A DNA stretch of 64,000 bases from BQOK01 sp048388525 (GCF_048388525.1 NZ_DBGCTQ010000038.1:96584-160583); one strand, 5' to 3'; shown: positions 1 through 9,643, counted from the first letter of the stretch. Made by a program: numbers and translations. The notes: generated by a model from the sequence alone, not told the origin.

Positions 1-1867
1 CATTTTGGATGGTCTCGCAGAACGCCACCGCGTTGGCGGTGCGCTGGTTGCGGCTGATGTTGTCGGCCCGGCCGGTATCGCCCGCCACCTTTTCGGTGTC
101 GAAGTAGATGGGGTAGCTGATGTTGTAGCCGCTGCACAGGCGCAGCACCATGCTGGCCTCCTCCACGGCCTCGACCTCGTTCACCGCCTGGCTGTAGAAA
201 TACAGGCCCACCTTCAGGCCCGCCGCGGTGGCGCCCCGGATGTTCTGGCGGAAGGTGGGGTCCTCCACCAGCGCGCCCGTGCCGTAGCCCCGGTAGCCCA
301 CCCGGATGATGGCAAAGTCAATGCCCGAGGCCTTGACCTGGCTCCAGTTGATGTTGCCCTGGTATTTGGACACATCCACACCCTTGTACTTGCCGGAAAC
401 GACCACCTCGCCCTCAAACTTGCCGTTGCCGTCGAACTTGTAGCGCACGCCGGCGATCACCTTCTCACCGGTGACCTTTTTGTGGGTGCTGGGGTCATAA
501 TACGCCTGCTTGTCGCTCTTGCTGGGGTACCAGCCGCTGTACAGGTTCTCCACCACCACCGTGCTGGCGGTCAGCATAAACCCGCTTTGCGCCACAACCG
601 TCCTCTGCGCCTCGTCGTACAGCTGCAGGGTGTCCGGCTGGGGGGTGGTTCCCGGCGTAGGCGCCGGGCTCGCCGTGGGACTCGGCGTCGGGGTAGCGGT
701 GGGGGCCGGGGTAGGCTCGGCCGTGGGCTCCGGCGTGGGCTCAGCCGTAGGCTCGGCGGTTGGCACCGGCGTGGGCTCGGCCGTGGGCTCCGGGGTGGGA
801 ATCTCGGTGGGGGGCACAGGGCTCTCCACATTGCTGGCAGAGGACGAGCCGCTCTCGGCCTCATCCGCATAGGCTGTGGGGAAGAACAGGCTGGCCAGGC
901 TGAAGCCCATCACGCCGCCCACGCTGGCGGGCGCCGTTTTGTCCAGGGTGGCCTTTACCGCAAACTTGTTGCCGTTTACGTCGGTCTTTTGATCCGCCTC
1001 AGCCACATAGTAGTTACTGCGGCTGCCGTCGGCGTTTTTCAGGTACCACTTGCCGTTCTGCTGGATAAAATTCGTGGCGTTCAGCAGGTAAACATTGGCG
1101 TTCACCGGTTCCACTTTGCTGTCGTTGTAATCGTAATCGTTTTTGGTGGGCTGGTCCTTGGTTGGGTCGAAATCGCTGCTGGTCTGGTCGTCGATGACCT
1201 TGTTGTCGTTCACGATATCGCCCGCGCCCACCTCGCTCTCGGTCTTGATCTTGTCCTTCACGGCCTCGGTGTCGGCCTTGTAGGTGACCTTTTCGGTCAC
1301 CGAGGCCGTGGCGGGGCCGGGCACCACGTACCCCTCGCGCTCGGTCACGGTGATGGTGTAATCCCCCACCGCCGCCTCCTTGATCAGCAAAGTGCCGGTC
1401 TTGGGGTCGATGTTGTAGGTGGTGATCTCTTTTTGCGGTTTGGACGAGGACGCTCCGGAAGAAGAACCCGCTTTGCTGTTGCTCTTCTTCGGGGCCGTGT
1501 ACTTGAGCGTTACCTCAAAATCCTCGCCCAGCACCGGCGCGCCGGTCTCGGCATCCATTATTGTGATGCCCAGGCTCTGCTGCACGGCGGTGGCCTCCAG
1601 TGCAAGCTGCACGGGGGCCGGGGTGGCCGTCGGCTCCGGCGTGGGGCTGGCCGTGGGGCTCAGGGTGGGCGCAGCCGTGGCGGCCAGGCTCGCGCTGCCG
1701 GGCTGGGAAGCGCTGTTCGCCCCCGCGTTTGCCGCGGTCACTGCAATGCCCGCCCCGGTGCCGACCACCAGGACCACCGCGCAGCACACTGCCAGAATGG
1801 CCTTGTACAGGGGCACCCGGGCCAGCCGGCTGGGCGAAAAATATCGGGAAAGGTCTTTTTTGTTCAT
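1..1867 (-). CDS. Membrane-anchored GH25 muramidase, 3' end cut by the window
   Basis: Peptidoglycan-cleaving lysozyme of glycoside hydrolase family 25, probably displayed on the cell surface. The ATG at 1867 follows GGAGG by about ten bases. The protein has a short basic cytoplasmic start, one membrane helix (about residues 21-43), a Pro/Thr-rich spacer, a prealbumin/SpaA-like beta domain (about 85-165), a second long PxPT spacer (about 340-400), and then the catalytic domain. That domain opens with KGVDVSKYQGNINW near residue 493 and continues through DFAIIRVGYRGYG and YPIYFDTEKV. The reading frame is open to base 1, so 622 codons are seen and the C terminus is missing. Oddity: a signal-peptide-like stretch (FFPTAYADEAE) sits in mid-protein near residue 330. 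The family is certain; the biological target (own wall or a competitor's) is not. Confidence 0.9.
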   Translation of the reverse strand, partial: MNKKDLSRYFSPSRLARVPLYKAILAVCCAVVLVVGTGAGIAVTAANAGANSASQPGSASLAATAAPTLSPTASPTPEPTATPAPVQLALEATAVQQSLGITIMDAETGAPVLGEDFEVTLKYTAPKKSNSKAGSSSGASSSKPQKEITTYNIDPKTGTLLIKEAAVGDYTITVTEREGYVVPGPATASVTEKVTYKADTEAVKDKIKTESEVGAGDIVNDNKVIDDQTSSDFDPTKDQPTKNDYDYNDSKVEPVNANVYLLNATNFIQQNGKWYLKNADGSRSNYYVAEADQKTDVNGNKFAVKATLDKTAPASVGGVMGFSLASLFFPTAYADEAESGSSSASNVESPVPPTEIPTPEPTAEPTPVPTAEPTAEPTPEPTAEPTPAPTATPTPSPTASPAPTPGTTPQPDTLQLYDEAQRTVVAQSGFMLTASTVVVENLYSGWYPSKSDKQAYYDPSTHKKVTGEKVIAGVRYKFDGNGKFEGEVVVSGKYKGVDVSKYQGNINWSQVKASGIDFAIIRVGYRGYGTGALVEDPTFRQNIRGATAAGLKVGLYFYSQAVNEVEAVEEASMVLRLCSGYNISYPIYFDTEKVAGDTGRADNISRNQRTANAVAFCETIQN

Positions 1868-1942
1868 ATGTACTGATCCTCCGGGTCAATGCACCAAAGC
1901 AGAAGTCAAAAAAGCGCAAAACAGCGCTGTATAAGCGGTTTT

Positions 1943-1951
1943 AGTATATCA
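1943..1951 (-). promoter_or_regulatory. Extended -10 promoter for the GH25 gene
   Basis: On the minus strand TGA is followed directly by TATACT, an extended -10 element, about 75 bases upstream of the GH25 start codon. No good -35 is visible at the usual distance, which fits an extended -10 promoter. Confidence 0.4.
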
Positions 1952-2002
1952 CAGCGAGTATAAAAAGGACAGGGTTTTCCAGTATTTTTCACAAAAAGAT
2001 AA

Positions 2003-2039
2003 AAAAGCGGGGCAAAATTTACGGTTTTGCCCCGCTTTT
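2003..2039 (-). terminator. Rho-independent terminator after the DUF3810-like gene
   Basis: Perfect 15-base arms (AAAAGCGGGGCAAAA and its complement) around a 7-base loop. The minus-strand transcript of the upstream gene ends 24 bases earlier and the hairpin ends in a U run. Confidence 0.85.
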
Positions 2040-2062
2040 ATTACAAGCCTGAAACAACTCGG

Positions 2063-3202
2063 TTACAAGGGCGGCTGCCCGGCCTGCGCCGCCGCTCCGT
2101 ACCGCGCCACTAAAAGATCCACGCAGGCGCCATAGCTGGCCAGCCCCAGCGCCTGGCCGTATCCCTGCAAAAATTCCTCATAGCCGCCCTGCACCAGGGT
2201 GGTGACCGGCGAGCGGAAGGCGTCCCAATAGGCATTGTTCTGCCGGATATCCGCCCGGCAGCCTTCGTCCAGCTCGTCCCATATCTCCTGCCAGGCCTCC
2301 GGGTCGGCGGAATAAAGCGCGCTGGACAGGTGCGAGTAGCCGAACAGCCACCCGGAATATCGGTAGACCGGGTCCTCAGAGGTCAGGCAGGCGGCAATGC
2401 CCAAAAAGTTCGCCTCCTGCTCGGGCGCCACCCCCCGCTGATGCGCCATCTCGTGGGCCACCGTGACCGGCAGATACACCCCGGGGCAGTGCACATTCAG
2501 GGTGCTCTCGCCAAGGTAGGGGAACAAATACCCCGTAAAGCCCGCCGCGCTCATGAACCAGGAATAAACCGCGGGCTTGGGGGTCCGGTCCGGCCCCTGC
2601 AAAAAGGGCCATTCCCGCACCAGCGGGTCATAAATGCCCTGTGCACCGGCAAGAATGGCCGCCGTATCCCCCTCAAAGCAGCCGTCTGCGCCGCGCTGCA
2701 CCCCGGCCGCCGTGCGGGAAGCGCCCTGGGCAAACCACCGGGTGGTTGCCGCCAGCGCTTCCCCGCTCACCGGCGCGGGCTCGAGGCCGCTCTTTTGCGA
2801 AAAACCTGTGCCGTAATAGTGCACCCCCCAAAGGGCGCAAACGCCCGCGTAGCCCCACACCACCAGGGCCGCCAGGCTGATCAGCCTCCGCCCCAGCACG
2901 CGCCGCCCCTCCAGCTGTTTTTGCACCGTGCGCACGGCCATAAAGATCAGCCACAGGCCCAGCGCCGTGCACAGCGCCTCGCACAGCGAAAAGGGCAGCG
3001 GGTCCGCCGCCGCGCCCCAAAACCGCTTCCAGGGGGCGGCCGCATAGCGGATAAACCAGTCCATGCAGGCGGTGCTGCCCCGGGTGGCCCAGAACAGGCA
3101 CAGCGCGGCTCCGCCAGCCAGCAGCGCGCCCACAGGGCCCTTGTTTTCGCGCAGATACCGCTTTGCGCGCAGCCATTGCAGCCTTTTCCAGGAAAGATGC
3201 AC
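2063..3202 (-). CDS. DUF3810-like membrane zinc metallopeptidase
   Basis: Predicted integral membrane protein of 380 residues with a soluble metallopeptidase-like part. The likely start is the GTG at 3202, just behind GGCGGCAGG and about 33 bases after a good promoter; longer in-frame starts would lie upstream of that promoter. Three hydrophobic segments are seen (about residues 20-38, 62-80, 92-112). They are followed by a large extracellular domain carrying VAHEMAHQRG near residue 258, a HExxH zinc site, with a downstream acidic EQEANF that could supply the third ligand. This matches the DUF3810 architecture. The substrate is unknown. It stands alone between two terminated units and is divergent from the next gene. 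Confidence 0.75.
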   Translation of the reverse strand: MHLSWKRLQWLRAKRYLRENKGPVGALLAGGAALCLFWATRGSTACMDWFIRYAAAPWKRFWGAAADPLPFSLCEALCTALGLWLIFMAVRTVQKQLEGRRVLGRRLISLAALVVWGYAGVCALWGVHYYGTGFSQKSGLEPAPVSGEALAATTRWFAQGASRTAAGVQRGADGCFEGDTAAILAGAQGIYDPLVREWPFLQGPDRTPKPAVYSWFMSAAGFTGYLFPYLGESTLNVHCPGVYLPVTVAHEMAHQRGVAPEQEANFLGIAACLTSEDPVYRYSGWLFGYSHLSSALYSADPEAWQEIWDELDEGCRADIRQNNAYWDAFRSPVTTLVQGGYEEFLQGYGQALGLASYGACVDLLVARYGAAAQAGQPPL

Positions 3203-3241
3203 CCTGCCGCCCCCGTTCGTTTCGTTTCTTTTTATTCTACC

Positions 3242-3270
3242 ATTATAATAAATTTTTCGTCCGGCGTAAA
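3242..3270 (-). promoter_or_regulatory. Promoter for the DUF3810-like gene
   Basis: TTTACG (3270-3265) and a perfect TATAAT (3247-3242) are separated by 17 bases on the minus strand. The predicted transcript start is about 33 bases before the GTG. Confidence 0.6.
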
Positions 3271-3347
3271 CAGCCTCTTGCAAAGCACCGGCATAATATA
3301 GTACACTAAAGTTATAACGCACGCAAGTGCTGTGTTGGGAGGAAATC

Positions 3348-4406
3348 ATGTTACAGGAACTGAAGAAGCAAAGCCTCAAGCGGGTGCTTCCCGCCGTGAT
3401 CCTGCTGGCGGTGTTCGCCGCCGTCTGTCTGGCCCTGGGCGGCGCCGGCATGGTGGACCTGGTCAGGGGCCCGGACTGGCTGTACGACTATTACGGCGAG
3501 GATCTGGAAGGCCGCTATGTGGAGGCCGACGTCTACGTGGTGTACGACTGGTACGCCGAGACCACCAGCCGCCGCGAGGGCAGCAGTGTCGAGACCACCA
3601 AAAGCCGGGATTTCATCATCGACGCCAACGACATGGAATACATCGCGCTGGAGGTCCCGGCAGCGGATCTCAAACGGGTGGAGCAGCAGATGTACGACAG
3701 TTGGGATTACCTGGACGATGTCACCGATGACCTCACCACCTACTACCACATCGAGGGCACCGTGGAGCGCATGGACGCCGAGACCCTGGGCCTTTACACC
3801 GAGTTTCTGGCCGACGGCGGCACCCTGGACGACGCGTTCCTGCCCTACATCATCCGGCAGGGCAAGGTGCACGGCATGGATAAGGCTTTCTCGGTGTCCA
3901 TGTGCGTCATCGGTCTGGCCCTGCTGGTGTGGCTGGCGGTGCTGCTGATCAAGGCGCTCACCGGCGGCTACCAGAAATCCATCAAGCGCCGTGCGCTGGC
4001 CCAGGGGGACCTGCCCCTCTTGGAAGAGTTCTACATTGCCGCCGAGCCGCTGCACGGCGTGCGCAGCGACGGGCGCTGGGTGCTGTTCAACCAGGGCCCC
4101 AAAACCATTCTTCTGGACGCGCCAAACGTGCTGTGGGCCTATGTGCACCGGCTTACCCACCGCACCAACGGCATCAAGACCGGCACCACCTGGTCGGTGC
4201 AGCTGCGCACCGGCGACCGCAAGGTGTACACGCTCGGCGCCAAAAACGAGGAGCAGGCCCGCGAGCTCCTGCAAATGCTCGCCGCCAGCATGCCCCACCT
4301 GGTCACCGGCTACAGCGACGCGCTGAACCGCCTGTTCAGCCAGGACCCGGCGCGCTTTGCCACCATCCCCACCGACACAGCCCTTCAGCAGGAGCTGTTC
4401 GGCTGA
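3348..4406 (+). CDS. Two-helix membrane protein of unknown function
   Basis: I do not recognise this 352-residue protein with confidence. The ATG at 3348 follows GGGAGGAAATC. It has an N-terminal membrane helix (about residues 14-35) and an extracytoplasmic domain of about 150 residues rich in acidic and aromatic residues. A second helix follows (about 187-207: MCVIGLALLVWLAVLLIKAL), then a cytoplasmic C-terminal domain of about 140 residues. The C-terminal part resembles the PH/YcxB-like sensor-type beta domains found in Clostridia membrane proteins (strand-rich, VLFNQGPKTILLD, TYTLGAKNEEQARELLQ-like end). It is divergent from the DUF3810-like gene and convergent with the alpha-galactosidase operon. 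The gene is real by codon use and its RBS; the function is open. Confidence 0.75.
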   Translation: MLQELKKQSLKRVLPAVILLAVFAAVCLALGGAGMVDLVRGPDWLYDYYGEDLEGRYVEADVYVVYDWYAETTSRREGSSVETTKSRDFIIDANDMEYIALEVPAADLKRVEQQMYDSWDYLDDVTDDLTTYYHIEGTVERMDAETLGLYTEFLADGGTLDDAFLPYIIRQGKVHGMDKAFSVSMCVIGLALLVWLAVLLIKALTGGYQKSIKRRALAQGDLPLLEEFYIAAEPLHGVRSDGRWVLFNQGPKTILLDAPNVLWAYVHRLTHRTNGIKTGTTWSVQLRTGDRKVYTLGAKNEEQARELLQMLAASMPHLVTGYSDALNRLFSQDPARFATIPTDTALQQELFG

Positions 4407-4421
4407 GCCTGCCCAAAACAA

Positions 4422-4458
4422 AAACCTGCCGCAAACCGAAAGGATCGCGGCAGGTTTT
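4422..4458. terminator. Bidirectional terminator between convergent genes
   Basis: AAACCTGCCGC pairs with GCGGCAGGTTT across a 14-base loop. T runs flank both sides, so it can end the plus-strand membrane protein gene and the minus-strand GH36 operon. Confidence 0.8.
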
Positions 4459-4484
4459 CTTGTTGAATGCGCTCTGTCAACGCT

Positions 4485-6677
4485 TTAGATGTGCCGTAAT
4501 TGCACTTGAACGGAGGGGTAATCTCCCCGCATGGGGGGCAAAACCAAACCGGCGCTCATAAGCGCCGCGCCTGTATACCGCCCACCCTGTTCATCCGTGT
4601 ACACGCCGGTCGGCTCCAGTCCCCTCAATTTCACATAGAGGACCGGCGGGTTTGCGATGGGCTCCCGTACCACAATTGTAACGAGCGAAATGCATCGATC
4701 CTCCGAAACCACCTGCCATGCCGCAAACCAGTGATTTTTCCGGGGGTCTGTCAAGCGATGATATTCCCCCAATTGGTGAATGGCCCATTGTTCCTTGAAT
4801 TGTGCGATCTGCCGTTTTATCTGCCGCTTTTCCTGCGCATCCAGCCGCGTCAGGTCCATCTCATAGCCAAAGCTGCCGGCCATGGCAACAAGCCCTCTCG
4901 TTGTCAGCGGTGTTGTCCGCCCAGTCTGGTGATTGGGGCAGACCGAAACATGGCTGCCCATTGTTTTCATTGCAAACCCAAACGAGTTTCCGTATTGGAT
5001 TGCAAGCCGGTCGATCGCGTCGGTATTGTCGCTGGCCCACACCTGGGGCGAATAATATAGCATCCCCGCATCGTATCGTCCCCCGCCGCTGGCGCAGCTC
5101 TCGATCAGCAGCTCCGGAAAGGCCTGTACCAGCCGCTCCAGCAGCGCGTACACCCCCAGAATATACCGGTGCCAAACCTCGCCCTGGCGGTGCGCAGGCA
5201 GCTCATCACTGTACGCATTTGTGATGCTCCGGTTCATATCCCATTTGATATATGCAAGATCTGCTTCGCGGATGATCTTTGCCATGCAGTCAAACAAATA
5301 GTCCTGCACGGCGGCAAGGCCCATGTTCAGCACGCACTGGCTGCGGCTGGTCGCATTCGCCCGGCCCGGCATCTTCAGGCACCACGCGGGGTGCTCATCC
5401 ATTAAAAGGCTTGCGGGGCTTACCATTTCCGGTTCAAACCACAGCCCGAACTCAAGGCCCATGCCGCGCAGTCGTCGGCCAAGGCAGCCCAGGCCGCCTT
5501 TCAGCTTTTCGGTGTTTGCAAACCAGTCCCCCAGGCTGGTGGTGTCGCTGTTTCGCCTGCCAAACCAGCCATCGTCCAAAACAAGCATTTCAATGCCCAC
5601 TTCCTTGGCAGCTTCAGCCAGGGCCAACAGTTTCTCAGTATCAAAATCAAAATAGGTGGCTTCCCAGTTGTTCACAAGGACCGGGCAGCGTTTCGTTTTA
5701 TACGGCCCGCGCACCAAGTGCCGAAGCTGGAAGCGGTGGAGTTTATTCGACATTTCCGCCAAACCGTTTGTGCTGTAACAAATCAGAACTTCCGGGGCTT
5801 GAAATGCTTCCCCTGCTTTTAACTCCCAGCTAAAGGTCTGCGGGTCGATCCCCATTACAAAGCGTGAGGAATCGGTTTGATCCACCTCCACCTGGGCCAT
5901 AAAACTGCCGCTGTATACCAGCGAGAACGCGCAGCACGCACCGCTGGTTTCCGTGGCGCCGGCGTCACACAAGATCACAAAAGGGTTGTGGTGAGGGCTC
6001 GAAGCACCGCGGGCGCTTTCGACCCGGATCTTGCCGTGGCGCAGAGCCGTTCGCTCCAAATTGCGCTCTCCCATATGGCGGCCATAAAAAGTGATCACAT
6101 CCTTTTGAACCGGCAGCGGGTCGTCCAGGCACATGGAAAGCGCCCGATCCAACATGAGCGTGTGGGCGCCCTGGTTGCTGACTCTCGCAGCGCGGGCAAG
6201 GATATCATATTCTTCGAAGACGGAATATTGCAGCGTGACGCAAACGCCGCTTACAGCGTCCTCCAAATCGATCTCCAGTGTATCCACCTGTTCCGGATCA
6301 CCATAAGAAGCGGGCAGCCCGGCAAGCGCCTTTTTGCCCTTATAAATGCGATGTTCACTGTATCTCAGGTCCGCGGCAACGCTGCCGTCCGCATTGCGCA
6401 CATCCAGGCAGCTTTCCCGGAAGTCTCCCACGCCAAACGTGGAATACTCCTGCGGCAGAGTATCCACTGAAAGGGTCCGGTCCCCCTCTGCGTCCGGCGG
6501 GTTGGCGGCAAAACCGCGGTCCTGCGGCTGTATGAGAAAAGATAGGTTCTGCCCTTCTATCCGGTCGCCGTAGTAGCAATGCAATAAATAGCGGTGGCTT
6601 TCCACGACCATTTGATAGGTGGACGTTTTTGTGTGCAGCGTAAAAGTTTTATCTCTTTCGTTGTACTGGATGCTCAT
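4485..6677 (-). CDS. GH36 alpha-galactosidase (cytoplasmic)
   Basis: Hydrolyses alpha-1,6-galactosyl ends of raffinose-type sugars. The 730-residue protein has the usual length for bacterial GH36 and no signal peptide. I chose ATG 6677 (MSIQYNERDK) over upstream in-frame codons because they lie inside a terminator hairpin. The beta-sandwich N domain is followed near residue 330 by the barrel, with NNWEATYFDF and VLDDGWFG. The nucleophile Asp is in YIKWDMN and the acid/base Asp in WASDNTDA, both intact, and ESCASGGGRYD is also conserved. It is the last gene of the alpha-galactoside operon, separated from the GH97 gene by a small terminator-like hairpin, so it may be made at a lower level. Confidence 0.95.
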   Translation of the reverse strand: MSIQYNERDKTFTLHTKTSTYQMVVESHRYLLHCYYGDRIEGQNLSFLIQPQDRGFAANPPDAEGDRTLSVDTLPQEYSTFGVGDFRESCLDVRNADGSVAADLRYSEHRIYKGKKALAGLPASYGDPEQVDTLEIDLEDAVSGVCVTLQYSVFEEYDILARAARVSNQGAHTLMLDRALSMCLDDPLPVQKDVITFYGRHMGERNLERTALRHGKIRVESARGASSPHHNPFVILCDAGATETSGACCAFSLVYSGSFMAQVEVDQTDSSRFVMGIDPQTFSWELKAGEAFQAPEVLICYSTNGLAEMSNKLHRFQLRHLVRGPYKTKRCPVLVNNWEATYFDFDTEKLLALAEAAKEVGIEMLVLDDGWFGRRNSDTTSLGDWFANTEKLKGGLGCLGRRLRGMGLEFGLWFEPEMVSPASLLMDEHPAWCLKMPGRANATSRSQCVLNMGLAAVQDYLFDCMAKIIREADLAYIKWDMNRSITNAYSDELPAHRQGEVWHRYILGVYALLERLVQAFPELLIESCASGGGRYDAGMLYYSPQVWASDNTDAIDRLAIQYGNSFGFAMKTMGSHVSVCPNHQTGRTTPLTTRGLVAMAGSFGYEMDLTRLDAQEKRQIKRQIAQFKEQWAIHQLGEYHRLTDPRKNHWFAAWQVVSEDRCISLVTIVVREPIANPPVLYVKLRGLEPTGVYTDEQGGRYTGAALMSAGLVLPPMRGDYPSVQVQLRHI

Positions 6678-6692
6678 ACTATCCTCTTTCCG

Positions 6693-6723
6693 CAAAAATG
6701 GGGCAGGAGCAGGCTCCTGCCCC
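6693..6723 (-). terminator. Intra-operon terminator-like hairpin between the GH97 and GH36 genes
   Basis: GGGGCAGGAGC and its complement form an 11-base stem with a 2-base spacing, followed on the minus strand by ATTTTTG. It is probably a partial terminator that lowers GH36 expression. Confidence 0.55.
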
Positions 6724-6733
6724 AAAGCGTCAA

Positions 6734-9643
6734 TTATTCAATGGGCGTTGCAGCGATCTCCACACGATCGATATCAGGGGCATACCCATCCGGGTTATAA
6801 AAACGCAGCGTATTGCTGCCTGCCGGAAGAGATAAAAGAATCTCCTTGTACTCCACGGTGTCAAAACCGCCGCTGTCAAAACAAATGGCGCTGACCGGGG
6901 CGCCGCCGTTGGCGGATACCATTACCGTGCGGTTATCACCTGTGCCGTAGTAGATCCGCAGCAGGTAGGTTCCGTCCGCAGCTGTTTTGATATTGCTCAG
7001 CGTAAGCTCTCCGTCCAGGCCAACGTAGCTGACCTTTTTGCCGCCGGAGAAGTTTGCCGAATTTGCAACACGCGCCTGGCCGGAAAGTGTCCCACTCTCC
7101 GCCTCAACAGCTGTATAGCTTACAGGCTCGAATGCACGGATCGCGATGCGGTCCACGTCCGGCGCGTAGGCCGTGCCTCCAAATTTCAGAGAGTTCGCAC
7201 CGTCATTAAAATCAACATAAAAGCGCGCGCACCGCAAGGTATGGTAACTGCCGGTACCAGGCAGCTCCAGCACCTGCTCCTCGCCGTCATTTACCCAATA
7301 GGAAATGTTTCGCGCCTCGCCGGAAGCATAATACAACTTTACCTCGTAGGTTCCTGCGCCGGCTGCCGAAAGTCCCCTGAATGTAACGGAGCTTTTCCTT
7401 GCGCCGCCTAAATTGCCGATTTTTTGGCCGCCAAAACAGTTGGCGTCCACCACACGGCTTGCTTGGCCGGTCAATGTGTTTTGAGTGGATTCTGCCTCGT
7501 AATAGGCATACCGAGGATCATCTTCAAGCGTTATCGAATAGGGCTCATTGGTAAACAGAATAGCGCAGCCGCCGGCAGAAGCAAGATCAAGCGTCAGCGT
7601 GGAAGAAGAATTTACCGGCTGGCTGCCGACCTCCATAATGCTGGGATCCGGGGAATCCTTGTAAATATATGCAGTATGGCCGCCGTTCAGGAAACTGCAA
7701 TCGATGGTGATGGTGCGGGCCGCATTGGAAATTGCGCCCAAATACCACTCGGAGCCTTTTCTGCGGGCGATCACCGCATAGTCGCCGGGGAAAGCATCTA
7801 AAACGCGCATCTCATCCCACGTTACAGGCACCTTATTCAGGAAGTTCTTCCCCCGCCATGCCTCATAGCTATCGATCGAGTCGGCAAAATGCTGCATGCC
7901 GGACTCAAAAACAACGGATAATGCCAATTGGTGTGCATGAGTGGTGTTGAGGTTGGAGTTGCTGATCACCGTTGGCGTAAAATCCATCGGCCCAATCACG
8001 TTGCGGGTAAACGGCAAGGTCGAATTCTGATACGCAGTGGAATATCCGCTCCACTTGTAATGCTCAGAACCCCTTACTGCCTCAGTGGTAGTCACATGCG
8101 GCCATGTGCGGATCTCGCCGCCGGGCTTGGTCGATCCGTGAAAATTGACCAGCATATGAAGCTCGGCACATTTTTCGGCAATCAGCTGATAGGTTTCCAT
8201 CCGCATTTGGGAATCGTTCATCATGAAATCGACCTTGACGCCGGCCACGCCCCAGGAGGCCCACCTGGCCAATTTTTCGTCCACTTCCTGCTGCGTATCA
8301 ATGGCGCCCACATCGGTCCAAATAACGATATCCACATTTTTTGCAGCGGCTTCCTTACAAAGCTGGGCGACCCAAGAATCATCCCAACCTGCATCTACAG
8401 TAACAAACTCCCATCCGTTCTCAGCTGCAAAATCCACATAATCCCGCTGGCGCTCAAACCATTGCGGAGAGCGCTCTTCCGACCACCAGGACCAGGCCGC
8501 TTTGCCGGTTTTGATCCAACTGGTATCCGTCATCGCGGCAGGCGGATTCAAATTTGTAACAAGCACAGAATTGGCAAGGTCGTTCAGATTATCCGTAATA
8601 ATGGCCACGCGATACGGGGTCTCCACCGGATAAGTGGCAGTGATCGGCGAGGTCTGCTCCGGTGCAAACGCCACTTTCATCACTTCCCCGGCCGAGCCAT
8701 CCAAATGGGAGGTGCAGTAGCTGCCGCTGGCATTGTAAACATTGCCTTCGGTCAACAGCATCCAGTATTTATTGTTTTTGATCGAGGCGAGCACGGGCAT
8801 GGCAAAATTCGCATTTGCGAAAGCAGAGGGAGAACGGTAGGTATACAACCCCTCATAATCATTGCGCCAGTCAAATGCCCATCCGCCGGTATTATTGGGC
8901 AAATTAAACTCGGATCTCTCTTCATAAATTGTCGCAGTTCCTTCTCCCGGCAGATAATATCGGTACGCAACGCCGTCATCAAAGATGCGGAAATAGATCT
9001 TGCAAACACAGCCGTTCTTTTCCAGAACGATTTCCCGCTCATTGTAGTGGTTGCGATACACGCTCTTTTTGCCCTGCGGCAAAGAATAGCTTTCATCCAG
9101 AGAAGTTACTTGGGTCGATTTGATTTCCACCCCATTGGAAAAGTCCTCTTGATCCGTCAAGATCCCTAAGCGAGAGCTTTCCAAAACGTTTTCCCCGTTT
9201 TTGTCGATGGTATAGACCAGTTGGCCTGCTTCAGACAGCTCAAACCCCACCGAGAGGCTTCCGTCAGGAGATGTGACCGCTAAATCAGCAGCCGATACGG
9301 CTGTTTCAACCGAAATATTTTCATCGGGAACGACCGCCTGGTCGTTTTCCTCTTCCATGAACTCTTCCGTGGGCGATTCGGGGGGAGCCTTTTCAGTCGC
9401 TGCATCCGGCTCGCCTTCGGCAGGCACTTCTTCGGGAGTTTCACTTGCAGCATCCAAAACGGTTTCTCCCTCCTTGGACGGATCTTTGGAAACAGTTCCA
9501 CTCGGACTGTCAGCTTCTTCCCGCAAAACGGTCGAACCGGGACCCGCGTTTTCCGTGGGCATGAATTCTTCCGCGCCGGCACTCATTGACAAAACGGACC
9601 CGAAAATGGTCAATGCGAGAAAAAGGCTTACAAATTTTTTCAT
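6734..9643 (-). CDS. Secreted GH97 glycosidase with two CBM35-type modules
   Basis: Exported 969-residue glycoside hydrolase family 97 enzyme, probably a retaining alpha-galactosidase. It has a signal peptide (residues 1-24, ending SAGAEE) and then an acidic, Pro/Thr/Glu-rich linker to about 118. The GH97 N-terminal sandwich starts at LAVTSPDGSLSVGF and the barrel runs from about 370 to 650 (KAAWSWWSEE, FVTVDAGWDD). GVKVDFMMND carries Asp472 at the place of the nucleophile in retaining GH97 members; inverting SusB-type enzymes use Glu instead. Two C-terminal carbohydrate-binding modules follow (about 715-840 and 845-969), both ending in APDxDRxxI as CBM35-like domains do. No sortase signal or surface-anchor domain is seen. 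Specificity for galactose is inferred from Asp472 and the neighbouring genes. Confidence 0.9.
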   Translation of the reverse strand: MKKFVSLFLALTIFGSVLSMSAGAEEFMPTENAGPGSTVLREEADSPSGTVSKDPSKEGETVLDAASETPEEVPAEGEPDAATEKAPPESPTEEFMEEENDQAVVPDENISVETAVSAADLAVTSPDGSLSVGFELSEAGQLVYTIDKNGENVLESSRLGILTDQEDFSNGVEIKSTQVTSLDESYSLPQGKKSVYRNHYNEREIVLEKNGCVCKIYFRIFDDGVAYRYYLPGEGTATIYEERSEFNLPNNTGGWAFDWRNDYEGLYTYRSPSAFANANFAMPVLASIKNNKYWMLLTEGNVYNASGSYCTSHLDGSAGEVMKVAFAPEQTSPITATYPVETPYRVAIITDNLNDLANSVLVTNLNPPAAMTDTSWIKTGKAAWSWWSEERSPQWFERQRDYVDFAAENGWEFVTVDAGWDDSWVAQLCKEAAAKNVDIVIWTDVGAIDTQQEVDEKLARWASWGVAGVKVDFMMNDSQMRMETYQLIAEKCAELHMLVNFHGSTKPGGEIRTWPHVTTTEAVRGSEHYKWSGYSTAYQNSTLPFTRNVIGPMDFTPTVISNSNLNTTHAHQLALSVVFESGMQHFADSIDSYEAWRGKNFLNKVPVTWDEMRVLDAFPGDYAVIARRKGSEWYLGAISNAARTITIDCSFLNGGHTAYIYKDSPDPSIMEVGSQPVNSSSTLTLDLASAGGCAILFTNEPYSITLEDDPRYAYYEAESTQNTLTGQASRVVDANCFGGQKIGNLGGARKSSVTFRGLSAAGAGTYEVKLYYASGEARNISYWVNDGEEQVLELPGTGSYHTLRCARFYVDFNDGANSLKFGGTAYAPDVDRIAIRAFEPVSYTAVEAESGTLSGQARVANSANFSGGKKVSYVGLDGELTLSNIKTAADGTYLLRIYYGTGDNRTVMVSANGGAPVSAICFDSGGFDTVEYKEILLSLPAGSNTLRFYNPDGYAPDIDRVEIAATPIE

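Noticed and set aside
640..830. Tandem short repeats resembling a repeat array
   Set aside because: They encode PxPT spacer repeats within the GH25 protein; unit length is too short and irregular for CRISPR.
5..1876. A 623-codon plus-strand open frame opposite the GH25 gene
   Set aside because: Its protein is Arg/Gly/His-rich and without domains. The minus strand gives a coherent GH25 protein with signal anchor and RBS, so this is a high-GC shadow.
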